From assembly GCA_014529385.2 (NCBI GenBank), contig CM043953.1, forward strand, positions 79,350,338-79,414,337: a DNA stretch of 64,000 bases, given 5' to 3'. The notes below the pieces were generated by a model. It was not told where the DNA came from, did not search any database, and was given only the letters and a program-made list of their open reading frames with translations. Below are positions 11,205 through 23,100 of this stretch, one piece after another (the first letter of the stretch is position 1; each line of letters starts with the position of its first letter). The stretch comes from Adiantum capillus-veneris. Lineage: Eukaryota; Streptophyta; Polypodiopsida; Polypodiales; Pteridaceae. The translations under genes were made by a program, and so were the position numbers.

Positions 11205-11527
11205 ACCTTCCTCAACCATCCAAGCACCCACCGGACATGGGATGCCTACCGGTGAAAATTTTGCGAAATGGAGCCATTTTGGGTGCATACGGAGGCCGTG
11301 GGACCATCAAAATGCACGCGATGACCAGCGATGCCACACGGCCAAAAAAAAGGCCCTGTGCTCCACAACATGCATGGGCCAATTTTGGCCCGTGCGGTGC
11401 CACTGGTCATCGTCATGCATTTTGGCGGTCCCACAGCCTTTGTACACACCCAAAACGACTCCATTTTGCAAAATGTTGATCAATAGGCGTCCCACATTCG
11501 GTGGGTGCTTGGATGGTCGAGGAGGTG
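11205..11527. repeat. Large inverted repeat (foldback, ~150-bp arms)
   Basis: The left arm from 11205 (CCTTCCTCAACCATCCAAGC...) is the imperfect reverse complement of the right arm ending at 11527 (...GCTTGGATGGTCGAGGAGG). Arms of roughly 150 bp remain alignable nearly to the centre at about 11360-11375, where GATGACCAGCGATGCCACACGG faces its complement. Frames on both strands are mirror images caused by the fold. It could be a foldback MITE or a proto-microRNA hairpin. I found no convincing target-site duplication. Confidence 0.8.
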
Positions 11528-11539
11528 AAATCTAACAAC

Positions 11540-12129
11540 TTGATTAATTCAAATACCTCAACAACAGAAAGTACACAATTAACTATTAGAGCTACACCAA
11601 ATGGTAGAAAATCAACTCATTCATATTATCTGGAAAGATTACAAATCTCATAAACAGAGGTTACATGCGGAAACTAATTCTTATGGAGGCATCCGTCATT
11701 CCTCAGATTGATCGCTATGGCTAGATCTGTATTTTTTAGACTAACGCTCTTAGCATGCACCATACAAGATACGCCATCTTGGAACAACTGCACCAAAATT
11801 TCCTCGACGGCATCCTGTAAGGCCAATAGAGCTGCATGCTAGATACATGTAACAGAATTTGAATATTCATCCATTATTTCTCTTACCACCTGAGAGAAAT
11901 TTGCCTTTGGTATTATTGGTTGGGTTCTCTTTTGATGTTTTTGGATCTCATGTAGAGCAACTGTGCCAGGCTTCCATTGTCGTTTCTTCTGCACTGTTGG
12001 TGGTGGTCGAGGAGCCGCTTGTCTGTCCCATTGAGGAGGGTCATTTTTGTAGTTTTTCCTCCTCTCTTCTTGGGCTTGTTGCTCTTCATGTGTGAGCTTG
12101 TCCTTTTTCTTTTTTGCATATTGTCCATG
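11540..12129. other. No gene recognised
   Basis: A minus-strand frame of 71 codons (11913-12128) is very basic (KPKKRGGKTTK, HMKSNKPKKR), but it has no recognisable domain and no good context. Nothing else stands out. Confidence 0.4.
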
Positions 12130-12346
12130 AGGTGTGCTCTTGTGTATCGTCCATGTTGTGCAACATGTTGTCCATTTTGACAGATTTTATTGAGTTTTTT
12201 TTATATATATAGTTTAAGTACTATATACGTCAAAACTCACAACTTAAAGTTCATTTCTTGTTTGCATGTTTAAGAAGATCCTCTCGAGCCCAAACATACA
12301 CGCGCTCATATCTTGCACAACATGGACGATACACAAGAGCACACCT
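12130..12346. repeat. Perfect 33-bp inverted repeat
   Basis: Positions 12130-12162 are the exact reverse complement of 12314-12346 (key words GGTGTGCTCTTGTGTATCG and CGATACACAAGAGCACACC), separated by 151 bp. The right arm ends 5 bp before the truncated start of element T's 5' LTR at 12352. Such perfection in otherwise decayed DNA suggests a recent duplication-inversion at the truncation breakpoint, or a small foldback element. Confidence 0.9.
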
Positions 12347-12351
12347 TGTGA

Positions 12352-13325
12352 TTTTTGGATTGGATCATGAAGTGATCAAGATGGTTTATGGTAGACGTGT
12401 AAGGGTACAGACCCTGTAAAATCTAACTGTTTGGAAAAGGAATTGTTTATGCATCTGGGAAGTGCTATTGTGATTGGACTCATGTGTTATGTTCCTCATA
12501 GCAGCGTGGCAACAAGACTAGGATCACCTACATCGCTTAGCCTTAGACTAAAGGGTCACTGACCTGGGGCTTTGCTGTATCGGGGGTGTTGCCTAGGTCT
12601 TCTTCTTTTTGTTAGGCTCATCTACACGGTTAGTGCGTCGGGGGTTGAATGACCTACACGGTTAACACGTCGGGGATCTTGCCTTGCCTTGGCCTAAACA
12701 CCCGATGTTGGGCATTGAAGAGGCATGGCGCCTAAATTGGTATGGTTGGTGTTGATACCCTACCACCTGCTGGTATTTGGGATCCTTTCAGACATCAGGT
12801 TCATGGAGGGAGGCGAAGTGGCTTCACCTATGTCTGGCTCAAGTAGGATAGAGGTGTTTTGCCTCACTCCTGGTGAAGTGAAATTCTCTATGTCTGTAGT
12901 AGAGCGGAAGTGGATGGGTGGACCGGTCGATCCCTACACAGCGTCCAGTGCTCTGCTAGTTATTTTGTCATAAACTTTTTGATGTTATTGTATACCCAGA
13001 TTTTGTCATTGCATTAATACATGGTTGCCTGTTCCATTTAGATGGGCATTTAAAGATTCTTTGTTATCAATTTCTCATGTCTCTATGCACTCTATTTCAC
13101 CCTCCACTATATTCTCTCTCTCTCTCTCTCTTCCCGCAACATGGTGTACACATATATTCACCCTCCACAATGTTATATTTTTTCTTGAGTACGCTTTCAT
13201 TCATAACACCCATTCAGGGGTAGCACTAGTCGTTACGTATCTGTAACTCTGATGTATATTGAAAATTGTGTAAATGTGTAAATTGTATATCCTATACATA
13301 GACCCCTGGGGAGGGGTATCTCTCA
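12352..13325 (+). repeat. 5' LTR of element T (last ~975 bp only)
   Basis: This aligns with 22405-23458, from TTTTTGGATTGGATC to the end ...GGGTATCTCTCA. The 3' copy has about 75 bp more near 23290-23370 (a deletion here after TAGCACTAGTCG). The similarity starts abruptly at 12352, so about 2.25 kb of LTR is missing. The 83-codon frames at 12725 and 22778 (MAPKLVWLVLIPYH) are LTR sequence present in both copies, not genes. A (TC)n run is present at about 13110-13130. Confidence 0.9.
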
Positions 13326-13327
13326 AC

Positions 13328-13340
13328 TGGTATCAGAGCC
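13328..13340 (+). other. Primer-binding site, initiator tRNA-Met (element T)
   Basis: TGGTATCAGAGCC, the standard plant initiator-Met tRNA complement, lies two bases after the LTR end. Confidence 0.9.
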
Positions 13341-13591
13341 AATGCTTAAGGTTATAGGGGTAGCCTAATGCGTGATACTAGTCGGGTTAGTTATGCATCA
13401 TGCACGCATTCATGCATGCTGTTTGAGAAAGGATATTGTATTCATGATGCATCTATAAGTGACATTGATTGGTGGCACTTGTTTGACTTGTCTTCTTGAG
13501 TGGAACTGTTTGGTTTGAGTTATGATAAAATGATTGAAGTGTTCAACAACGACCATGTAATTTTATTTGAATGTTTGTTTTGTAGTAACCA

Positions 13592-16016
13592 ATGGCTCCC
13601 AGAGTGACATCTGAATGCTTTAGCCAAGGGAATGAGGTTTTGGCCATTGTGTTCAACAACATGGTGACACAATTGTCCAAGGATAAACGAGAACTCTTTC
13701 ACTTAGAAATTGGGACCAAAGTCTTTGGCATACCAGGAAGCACAACTTGTTGGAAGAGTATTGACCGTAGTTACCTTACCTGTCACCAGGTACCTTTCCG
13801 TCAATTCTTCATCTATATTGATGACAGTCCAAGAGATTGGTTTGCGAATCTCATACTACTTCAACTCAGAATATGGCTAGGCTTAGAAGACATGTTCTAC
13901 TACTTTGTGATGCGTTCCCAAATGTTGAGGATTGCCGAAGTTTCCAAGAAGTTTGAAGCTCTTGAAGCTATCATAGGAAAAGAAAAGTTAGAGGATAACT
14001 ACAGACCACGTTGTCGCGTGAGAGGTCTGAGAGAATATTGTTATGAGAGTTAAAAGGATATTTAGAGAATTAGCTCCAAGACATCCATAATATTGTAATG
14101 AAATCATAAAGATCAAATTTTGATGAATAGGAGAAGCATAAACTTAGTTTTGATTCACATGTGTACTAAGTTTTCTCTTTTTCTCTTATTATAGATGGAT
14201 CTTCTTAATTGTCTTTATAAACTCCCGAGTAATTTTGCACATAGAATCTTTTTCAATTACGCGGTTGGATTCAATCTCGATTGGGGAATTGAAGTGACTG
14301 AGTTTCAAAGAGGACTCGGGATTTCCTTATACCCAACACTTACGTAGCATGGGAGTTATATGTTGAAGCTCAGTCCGAACATCAAAGACAAGTACCTAAT
14401 AGATTCATGACCAACCCACAGCTTTTGGTGAAAGAAAAGATCCAAGAAGGCAATGTTAAAGTGTAAGGATAAGTTCTTTACATTAACTTATGCTCTCTTT
14501 TGGACATACCGAGTCGTGAACTCATACTTAGTAAAAAGGTCCTTATGCTAAACCAAAGATACGACTTTTGTGAGAAGGTCATAATCAGAGTATGGAAGAA
14601 GTCAAATGGTGGCAACCAATTCTATTATGTACCCAAGGATTGATTCAATAGAGTTTATGGACCCATTCTCAAGTACAACCCTCACAATGTTACCATTACC
14701 TTTGATGACTACGAGAAATCAAGGTGCATTAGTGACTTTGCTCGGGCACAACCAATAGCAGTGAACTCGAGTAGATATTGCTACATAAATGATGTAAATG
14801 AATGACAGGCCCATGTAAACTGTTTTAATGGATTACCACCCAAGGATGTGTCACGGGGGGAAGAATGCTATAAAGAGAAAGACATGACTTTTAGTGCACA
14901 AGTTGAAGTGCTAAACTTTTACACCTGTGATGTGAACAAATATACGGGTAGAACCTCAGTTGTAGGAACCAAGAATTGGTTCATTGGACCCTTTCGTATT
15001 TATGTATCTCCCAAGAAACACTGTGTACCATCTTGATCTTCTATAGTTATTAAAAAAAAAATGTTTTTATATAACGCATGTTATTTTGAGGATATAATAC
15101 TTGAGTTTGAATCTTGGTTTTTATCCTTCTAACTGACATGAGTGATGGGGTGTGTGTGTAGATGATTGAAATCTTACCTTCAAGGATATGGGCGGATATA
15201 CTCTCTCGCCTTATGGTGGAAGAGAATTTCCAAACTGGAGTGGAAGTACAAAAACTTGTCACTACCACGCATAACGGGGAAGAAAGAAAAAGGTTGATGT
15301 CTACGGATTTCATTGTACCAAATACTTTCAGAGCTTGGTATCACTATGCTGCAGGGAATCCCGAGTTTAGACCATCTCAACATAAACCTTCACCTATTGG
15401 GTGTATCGAGTGGAAACATTCTAGGCTGGGAAAGGAAATTGTTGTCACTAACCAAATATTGTATATAAATGCGTATGAGCTTACATTAAGACCAACAAAG
15501 GAAACGTGGATAGCTAGAAACATATTACCCTTAGTAATGGCTATACGGGGTGTTTCAGCATTGTTATGTTTAATGTATGGGGGCGGCAGTGCGAGAGCAA
15601 TGACCGACATTCTTATAGTCCAATACCTTGGAAGTTATTCTTTGACTTATTTGGAAAGTCACTAATCTACAACCCTCTCAATATAAATATTTTATGCAAT
15701 GCCTACATCAGACCTCAGTGCCTTGCGGATTGTGCAAATATTCACAGCTCGGTTGGATGGGACACACTGGATGTGTTATCCAAAGCTGCTTTCTTAGATA
15801 ACTACTTCAGGCACAGGAAGGAGATTATCCACAATGAAATGGGGGTACCTGTAACAAACAAATCTCTTACTCAAGAATGGTATGACTCACACGCCAACAA
15901 AGAGATGTTCCGCCGAAGATCGTAAAGGACTATTGGAGTCAACCATCAGACATACTGAAGGAATGGGACAACTATGCTCCATTGATGGAAGGATGTCACA
16001 ATGGATATTACTAAGT
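13592..16016 (+). pseudogene. Extra coding region between primer site and gag, unrecognised
   Basis: A 153-codon frame starts at ATG 13592 (MAPRVTSECFSQGNEV), right after an acceptor-like TTTTGTAG. Further coding-like blocks begin directly after AG: 14194 (preceded by a pyrimidine-rich TTCTCTTATTATAG) and 15162 (after GTGTGTGTAG). They read with several stops and frameshifts: VGFNLDWGIEVTEFQRGLG, then WKKSNGGNQFYYVPKD, then RAWYHYAAGNPEFRP, then DTLDVLSKAAFLDNYFRHR, ending near 16013. The text is protein-like but matches no gag, pol or envelope motif that I know. AG-preceded blocks suggest a spliced host gene carried by the element, or a multi-exon element gene. It is clearly dead. Confidence 0.4.
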
Positions 16017-16241
16017 ACATTATTTTAGAGCCACTAGGATTTATTAGAGACTTCCGAAATACCTTGTAGACTTTTGAAAACCCAAAGTTTTGTGATATCG
16101 AAATTTGATTGATTTATTATTCCTTCCCCTAATTGCTTCTCATCTTATCTTAAACATCTATTCTAATTGATTTAAGGACTTCGAGTGAAATAGAATATTT
16201 TGCTAAGTGTGACCTTGGTTGATATGGTGCAGTAAGTTACC

Positions 16242-17391
16242 ATGCCTCCTACAGGAAATGCGACTGCTGCTAATGCAAATGCACCTATTGTTCCTCAACA
16301 CACCATCATCAATAGAGACGTCGATGCTATGCTTCACAAGTCTCAACCTGGAAATTTTAGCAGGGAAGGCAAAGATATAGGCAAGATTCTTGAAGATTGG
16401 ATTGAGCGCATGGATGACTACTTTGATTTGGCTCACTCATCCGCAGAGAATAAGGTTATCATTGCTAAGTTCAAACTGGAAAAAACAGCCAAGCGTTGGT
16501 GGAGAGACCATTGCATAGAGAACAATGTTGATCCTAATGCTGCAACTTGGGATTATCTTAAGACCCAACTTAAGAAGAACTATCAAAACAAATTTTATCA
16601 TTTAGACCATATGAATGAGTTTCTTGATTGTACTCAAGGGACCAGAGATCTGGAATCATACTATCAGCATTTCTTAACCCTTGTCAAGTATGCTCCAGCA
16701 GGGATGACTCAAGAGGTTAAGGTAGCTCGATTCGTGTCAGGACTACATAATCCTATGAAGACTAGGCTCCAAAGTCTTCGCCTTACCAATTTTGCAAATG
16801 TCCTTGATGCAGAAAAACCCATTGAAATGTAGTTATCTACTACTGGAAAGAGGAAACCAGAACCTGTTTCTGTTCCTGAGATCAAAAGACCTCGTTCAGA
16901 GGAGGAACAAAGATCTGGAACTTCACAACAAAGAAGAGAGAGCTTATTACGTATGAAAGCTAAACAGTATCATTTATGCTACACTTGTTTTGATCCTGGT
17001 CATCAATCCAGGGATTGTCCCTTTAACAACTCAAGCTTCACAGGATTGCTAGACAATTATGAACATAGAAATTCTATTCCAAATTGGAATTATGGAAACT
17101 TTAGACCCCAGGCCATCGGTAGTTCAGAGGAACTTCAATTAGCATAACTTTAACCAAAACCAGAGACCGCCTCAAAACCAGGGGATTTTAGACCAGGCAA
17201 TCCGCCTTTTGTTTGGAACGGACCACCTGTCACAACAATAACAACAATGGGAATGTTAATCGTCAACTTCGTCCAGAAGGAGCGGGAAATCAAAGACCTC
17301 AAGAAAGACCTAAGCTAACAGAGCTCAAGGGGCTAGAGGTGAAGGAAATCAGGCAAACGCGTATGTTCATGCTGCAATTGAACATCAGGGA
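16242..17391 (+). pseudogene. gag of element T
   Basis: The 196-codon frame from ATG 16242 (MPPTGNATAANANAP) has the capsid-like gag domain: FSREGKDIGKILEDWIERMD, then KTAKRWWRDH, then FYHLDHMNEFLDC and VKYAPAGMTQEVKVARFVSG. A TAG at 16830-16832 interrupts it. Downstream a zinc knuckle is intact at about 16980-17020 (CYTCFDPGHQSRDC, CX2CX4HX4C). The following low-complexity Asn/Gln/Pro region leads to protease through a frameshift. Start chosen because it follows a TTACC leader context typical of this clade. Confidence 0.85.
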
Positions 17392-17852
17392 GTGAATGAA
17401 CAATTTTCAGTTATTCAAACCCCAGCGGAGTATCAAGGTAACCATTTTACCCTATTGGTTGATTCAGGAAGTACCCATTCTTTCATATCTCCTAAGTGCA
17501 TCAAAAACCTCATTTTGATTGAACACCCTAATACAGACCTTACAGTAGAATTAGCTACGGGTAGGAAGGTTAGATCTTCTGCTTCAGTGGTTTGAATTTT
17601 GCTTTGGATGTTCATAATACTTCTGCAAACTTCAGAGTCTTACCCATCAAAATTTACGATGGAATCCTAGGGATGGATTGGCTTAAAGACAACGATGCTC
17701 ACATACATTGTAAAGACACTTCATTGACTTTTCAAAATGATCAAGACACTAGAGTTACAGTCGCTAGAAAACGAGGAAAGCCTAAGCTCAAACTAGTTAA
17801 CTTTACCAAACTTATGAAGAGTCATAGAAAGAATAGAGGATTTACGCAGTAA
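17392..17852 (+). pseudogene. Retropepsin of element T
   Basis: The frame 17392-17595 holds the active-site motif LLVDSGSTHSFISPKC (Asp-Ser-Gly). A frameshift near 17592 leads to the second half at 17592-17852, with the flap and C-terminal signature DGILGMDWLKDNDAHIHC. Both halves are typical of plant chromovirus aspartic proteases that process the gag-pol polyprotein. Confidence 0.85.
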
Positions 17853-17857
17853 AGCTT

Positions 17858-18700
17858 AACCCTAAAGAGAAGAAGATAGATTCACCTGAACCCGAATGGA
17901 TAACAAAGTTTGATGATGTGTTTCTCGAAGAACTTTCTCATCTACCACCCACGCATGATGTTGATCATGCAATAGAGCTTACTCCAGGAGCTCACCAGCT
18001 GCTCGTAGACCTTACAAGATGTCAGTACTCGAATCTGTGGAACTCAAGGAGCAATTAACACAACTTCTTGAACAAGGCTTCATTCGACCTAGTGTTTCTC
18101 CATGGAGTACTCCTGTTCTCTTTTAATAGGAAGAAGGATGGTACCTTACGTCTCTGTATTGATTATCGTGGATTGAACTAGGTAACAGTCAAGAATAAGT
18201 ATGCAATACCAAGGATTGACGAATTGCTTGATCGATTACATGGATCTTCTATCTTCACAAAGATTGATCTTAGGTCAGGGTATTACCAAATCCAAATCAA
18301 GGAGGAGGACATACCAAAGACCGGATTCAATACTCGTTTTGGACATTCTGTCTTAAGAAGGAAAACCAATAGCTTATGAATCTCGTAAGTTACATGTACA
18401 TGAGTTGAATTATCCTACATATGACTTATAATTATTGGCCGTTGTACATGCTCTTAAAGTATGGTGACATTATCTTCTTGGAAGGAGATTTGAACTACAT
18501 ATCGACCATAGAAGCCTAAAGTGGATCTACACCCAACCTGACCTTAATATGCGACAGAGAAGATAGATGGAGTTGTTATGCGAATATGATTTTGAAATCG
18601 GGTATAAACCTGGGAAGGAAAATCTGCTGGCTGATTCCTTGAGCAGGAAGAGTACGGTAGCAGTTGTCACAACCTCTACTACTTCTCTAATTGACCTTAT
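17858..18700 (+). pseudogene. Reverse transcriptase (core deleted) and RNase H of element T
   Basis: RT starts with FDDVFLEELSHLPP, passes [40 protein letters not shown] and [17 protein letters not shown] (catalytic Asp of motif A), and reaches TGFNTRFGH at about 18340. There the text jumps, within about 15 bp, to the RNase H region ([57 protein letters not shown]). The YxDD box, fingers and thumb are missing, a deletion of several hundred bases. Frameshifts and stops also occur (TAA at about 18123). Confidence 0.85.
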
Positions 18701-20117
18701 TTGAGAAGGTATGACTAATGACGCGTATTACTTAAGAATCCAATACTTGATAAACCTAAATAATTGCACAAAGAAGTAGGAATGGCAAATCAAAGGCTTC
18801 CATGTTGAAGGTGATGACCTTTACTTTGTTTATCGTCTTTGTATTCCAAATCAAGCTAAAATCAAACTTCAGATATTACAAGAAGCTCATGATACCTATA
18901 GCAGGACATCTAGGATACATTAAGACTTACTCTACTGTAAGAAAGAGTTTCTTTTGGCCAGGACTAAAGCGCGATGTATTGAACTATGTTACAAGATGTT
19001 TAACATGTCAACATATTAAAGATGAACGAATTCTATATCCCAGTAAGCTTCAACCTATTGATACTCCACAAATGAAGTGGGAATGCATATCTATGGATTT
19101 TATTACAGGACTTCCTACATCTCTGGGATATGATTCTATTTTTATGGTTCTTGATATGCTTACAAAAATGACCAATTTATTTCCAGTCAAGACAACATCT
19201 ACGGCTAAGGACATAGCTCGAGTCTTCATGAAAGGTGTTTCTATGTATCATGGTCTACCTCGAAGGATAATATCTGATCGTGATGCAAAGTTCACCTATA
19301 ATTTTTGAAAAGCGTTATTCTTAGCTACAGGAACCTATTTATCCTTTGGTACTGCTTATCATCCTCAAACTGATGGGCAGACAGAGAGAACAAATCAAAT
19401 CATTGAAGACATGTTGAGAGCTTATTGTATGCATGAACAGAGTAAATGGACCAGGTATTTGTATTTGGTTGAATTTGCGTATAACTCATCATTCCAACGA
19501 TCAATTGGAATGTCTCCTTTTCAAGCATTGTATGGACAAGAGTGTCTTACTCCACTCATATGGACAGACCCTCTCATACGAGTTCAAGCATCCAAAGAAA
19601 TGTAACTACAAACCGATCTTATACGGCAAGATATTAAGACTACTCAAGATAGACAGAAGAGTTACGCTAATCCAAAATGATCTACCAGACTTTTTGAAGA
19701 AGGAGATATGGTATTCTTGAGGGTGAAACCCAAACATAGTTCTTTATCAATGGGTAAGTGTAAGAAGCTAAGTCCAAGATGGTGTGGACCTTTTGTAATC
19801 ACAGAATAAGTTAATGACCAAGCTTATAGACTCTTGTTACCACCACATATAAATGTACATGATGTTTTTCACGTCAGCTTACTCAAGAAGTATGTACCTG
19901 ATCCACAACATATTCTTGATGACTCTCTATTATCTACATCCACCGACGGAACTTTTGAAGTATATCCGAAGAAATACTTCAACGCAGAATCAAGCCTCTA
20001 TGTAATCGGACCATTATTGAACACCTTCTTAAATGGTCAACGTATCATCAGGAAGACACCACTTGGGAACGTGACGATGTAATGAGATTAAATTACCCAG
20101 ACTTCATGTCGAGGTGA
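18701..20117 (+). pseudogene. Integrase with C-terminal chromodomain of element T
   Basis: The zinc-binding HHCC segment is at about 18890-19010 (GHLGYIKTYSTVRKSFFW, then VTRCLTCQ). The DDE core follows: SMDFITGLP (first Asp), IISDRDAKF (second Asp), QTDGQTERTNQI (Glu region). After AYNSSFQRSIGMSPFQALYG comes the GPY/F part (RWCGPFVI) and LPPHINVHDVFHVSLLKKYV. A +1 shift near 20020 opens LKWSTYHQEDTTWERDDV, a chromodomain, ending DFMSR-stop at 20115-20117. Chromodomains in this lineage target insertion to heterochromatin. Stops at 19306-19308 and 19807-19809 break the frame. Confidence 0.9.
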
Positions 20118-20148
20118 GGACACCTCAAATTTTTCAAGTGTGGGAGGA
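20111..20148 (+). other. Pre-PPT hairpin and polypurine tract (element T)
   Basis: GAGGT-GAGGAC-ACCTC (20111-20126) forms a 5-bp stem with loop GAGGAC. It is followed by GTGTGGGAGGA (20138-20148), the polypurine tract that primes plus-strand DNA, directly before the LTR start TGTAAAATCC. In many plant chromoviruses the corresponding site reads TTCGAGGACGAA; here the stem differs but the loop is kept. Confidence 0.75.
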
Positions 20149-23100
20149 TGTAAAATCCCCAATTTTTGGGTCTCTTCTAAAAATAAGAAAAATAACTTTC
20201 AATATCTACTTCGTCGAATTTTGATTGACAGCATTGAAAAGTCATAATTATGTCGGGATGTTACAGTGTGGCGTAGTTTAGCTACGGTTTTCATTACTTG
20301 GTTAGATACTGTTTGGATGGTCAAATTGAATGGTAAGTGGGAGAGTTGACCACCAAAAATCAAAGGCTTTTTTTTAGGAAAGAAAGAGTCTTTTTAAAAA
20401 AAGGGGAGGAGAAGCTTAGTTTAGGACTCTTTTCTTGGAAGCCAAGCTTCTTCTTAGAGTCTCTAAATCATGCATCGAAATCCGTGTCCTCAAAAAAAAA
20501 AAGCTACGAACATGCGCGAACTTGTCTCTCCTTGCCTCACTCTATTCTTAGCTAGTGCTTTTGGCCTTGAGAGCTTATGTAAAGACCTCTCTTCTTTCAC
20601 TTGAGGAGGATAGATACACTCTCAGACGCGGAAGCTCTCTTGCCTTGACGTTAGAATTACTTATCTATTATACGGAGTGGTGAAAGATCTTCATCACCAT
20701 CTCCATAAACTCTTCTCTTTCGTGAAGAAGAAGAAGAAGGATACTCTCTCTCTATTTCCTTATTATCTTCTCTCTCGTTTTACGGTGTACGCGCTCTCTG
20801 GAAGTTTTCGTGGCGGATACCTCTACGTGCTCTCATCACCAATCTCTTGCGGCAAAGCAAGAAGCCTTTTAACAACCCCAAATCAATTCGAAAGCACGGT
20901 GAGAAACCATAAACTTCATAGTCATCATCTCTCTCTCTATGTCGTTTTTTTCTGCGTAGTCACCCTCTCGTTGATTTTTTCGTATACGAGTGCATGTATG
21001 GATTAACCAAGTACATACAAGGTTGCTCATCATTTTTTCATCATGTTTTACATGTTTATTTATGCACATGATGCGTTATGGTCACGCACGTGCATAAAGA
21101 AGCGCTTTTCGTTTCACGTCAAGGAAGCAATAGGAATACTGTTTTGGTCATAAATCGCGAACTCTTATGAATCATTCCGAACCCTTTACACAATAGATAA
21201 AACACATCATTTAGAACATTTTCTCTATTATGTGTCATGTGAAAAACACGCACGAGTTAAGAGATATGGTCAAAAAACAAATTGCTTTCCACTACAGAAC
21301 CAAAATTTCTGACTCCAAGCTCCTTGGAGAACTACTATATAGATTCACCGGATGGGCAAACCCACTTAACCAATTGGAAAACTTGATAAAACTTGATGAT
21401 AAATGAATTTAGGTCTATGTTATCACTTCGGAAATGCGAGTTATTAATCACTCTAGTATCAGTTTTACCTACACGCGTAGGAGTGCTATCAAAGGGGGAT
21501 ACCATATGACGTCGTGAGTTAACCAAGCCGTTTTGATATGTTTTATGGTTTTTTTTGGTGAGTTGATTTCAATTATTAGATGGCCCTAAACTTACATGAG
21601 AGTATATGGTTAAACATTCCGAACCACATAGGCATATATGAATAAAGTGACTTCTTTGGGGGTTACCGTTTGTTGTGTGAGTATCATATGGCCAAACTGA
21701 TGTGATGGAGTGATAGTCTATATCATGGAACTGAAATTGATGCATTGGTTTGAGGTCAAGAACTTTCATTTGCATGCTCCCAAAAATGTCAAAAAGTTGT
21801 TTTGCATATGTGTGAAGTTATGGTTTATGGTTGACCTAAAGGTTCGAGTTGTTTCGTATCATGTTTATGGTGTTGGAATGTTATCATATGATGTATGGGA
21901 ACTCATGGATTTATTTGCATGCCTCATATGTATGGTTATGATTGCTTTCCACCTTTTTAGGTTAAAACTAGCTCTATGTGCTAGAGTGGTGAAGTGCGGA
22001 TGTGATGCATCAACTTTGCATGGTTGGATGATGTCAAAATTGGATTTTTATATCATGATTAGTTTCTGGTCGGAATCTTTTTATGCATGAAAGAATCACA
22101 TCTTAAGGGTCACATGTGTGTAGACTCCGATTGATTGCAAGGGACATGTCAAACTCTAAGTGTGGGAGTTGGTTCAGTGTGATTATGATTTATGGTTAAG
22201 GGCTGAGACTTCCTCATGGATTACGGTTGATATTTTATGGTAGAAGCCGGTGTGGCTTATTGTTTTTTTTCTTTGGATTGAGTTATGCTGTCGAAATTTT
22301 TACAGTCATGTTATGTTCTAAAGTGGTTATGCAAGATTGGTCGTGTCTTACCCAAGTAGGGTGGAGAGCTCACCCGTGTGATGTGATTGGATTATGGTTT
22401 ATGTTTTTTGGATTGGATCGTGAAGTGATCAAGATGGTTTATGGTAGACATGTAAGGATAGAGACCCTGTACGGTCTAACTCTTTGGAAAAGGAATTTTT
22501 TGTGCATCTAGGAAGTGCTATTGTGATTGGACTCATGTGTTATGTTTCTCATGGCAGCGTCTCTACAAGACTATAATCACCTACCTCGCTTAGCCTTAGA
22601 CTAAAGGGTCGCTGACCTGGGGCTTTGTTGGATCGGGGGTGTTGCCTAGGTCTTCTTCTTTTTGTTAGGCTCATCTACACGGTTAGTGCATCGGAGGTTG
22701 AATGACCTACACGGCTAACGTGTCGAGGATCTTGCCTTGGCTTGACCTAAACACCCGATGATGGGCATCGAAGAGGCATGGCGCCTAAACTAGTATGGTT
22801 GGTGTTGATACCCTACCATGTGCTGGTATTTGGGATCCTTTCAGAGCTCGGGTTCATGGAGGGAGGCGAAGCGGCCTCACCTATGTCTGGCTTACGTAGG
22901 ATGGAGGTGTTCTTGCTCGCTCCCGGCGAAGTGAAATTCTCTCTTTCCGTGGTAGAGCGGAAGTGGATGGGTGGAGCGGTCGATCCCTACACAGGGTCCG
23001 ATGCTCTACTAGTTATTTTATCATAAACTTTTTGATGTTATGGTATACCCAAATTTTTTCATTGCATTAATACATGGTTTCCTGTTCCATTTAGATGGGC

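Noticed and set aside
11170-11535. Overlapping frames on both strands (up to 121 codons)
   Set aside because: Produced by the inverted repeat; the two strands mirror each other and no motif is present.
12725-12973. 82-codon frame repeated at 22778-23026 (MAPKLVWLVLIPYH)
   Set aside because: Lies inside both LTRs of element T; duplication reflects the LTR, not a gene family.
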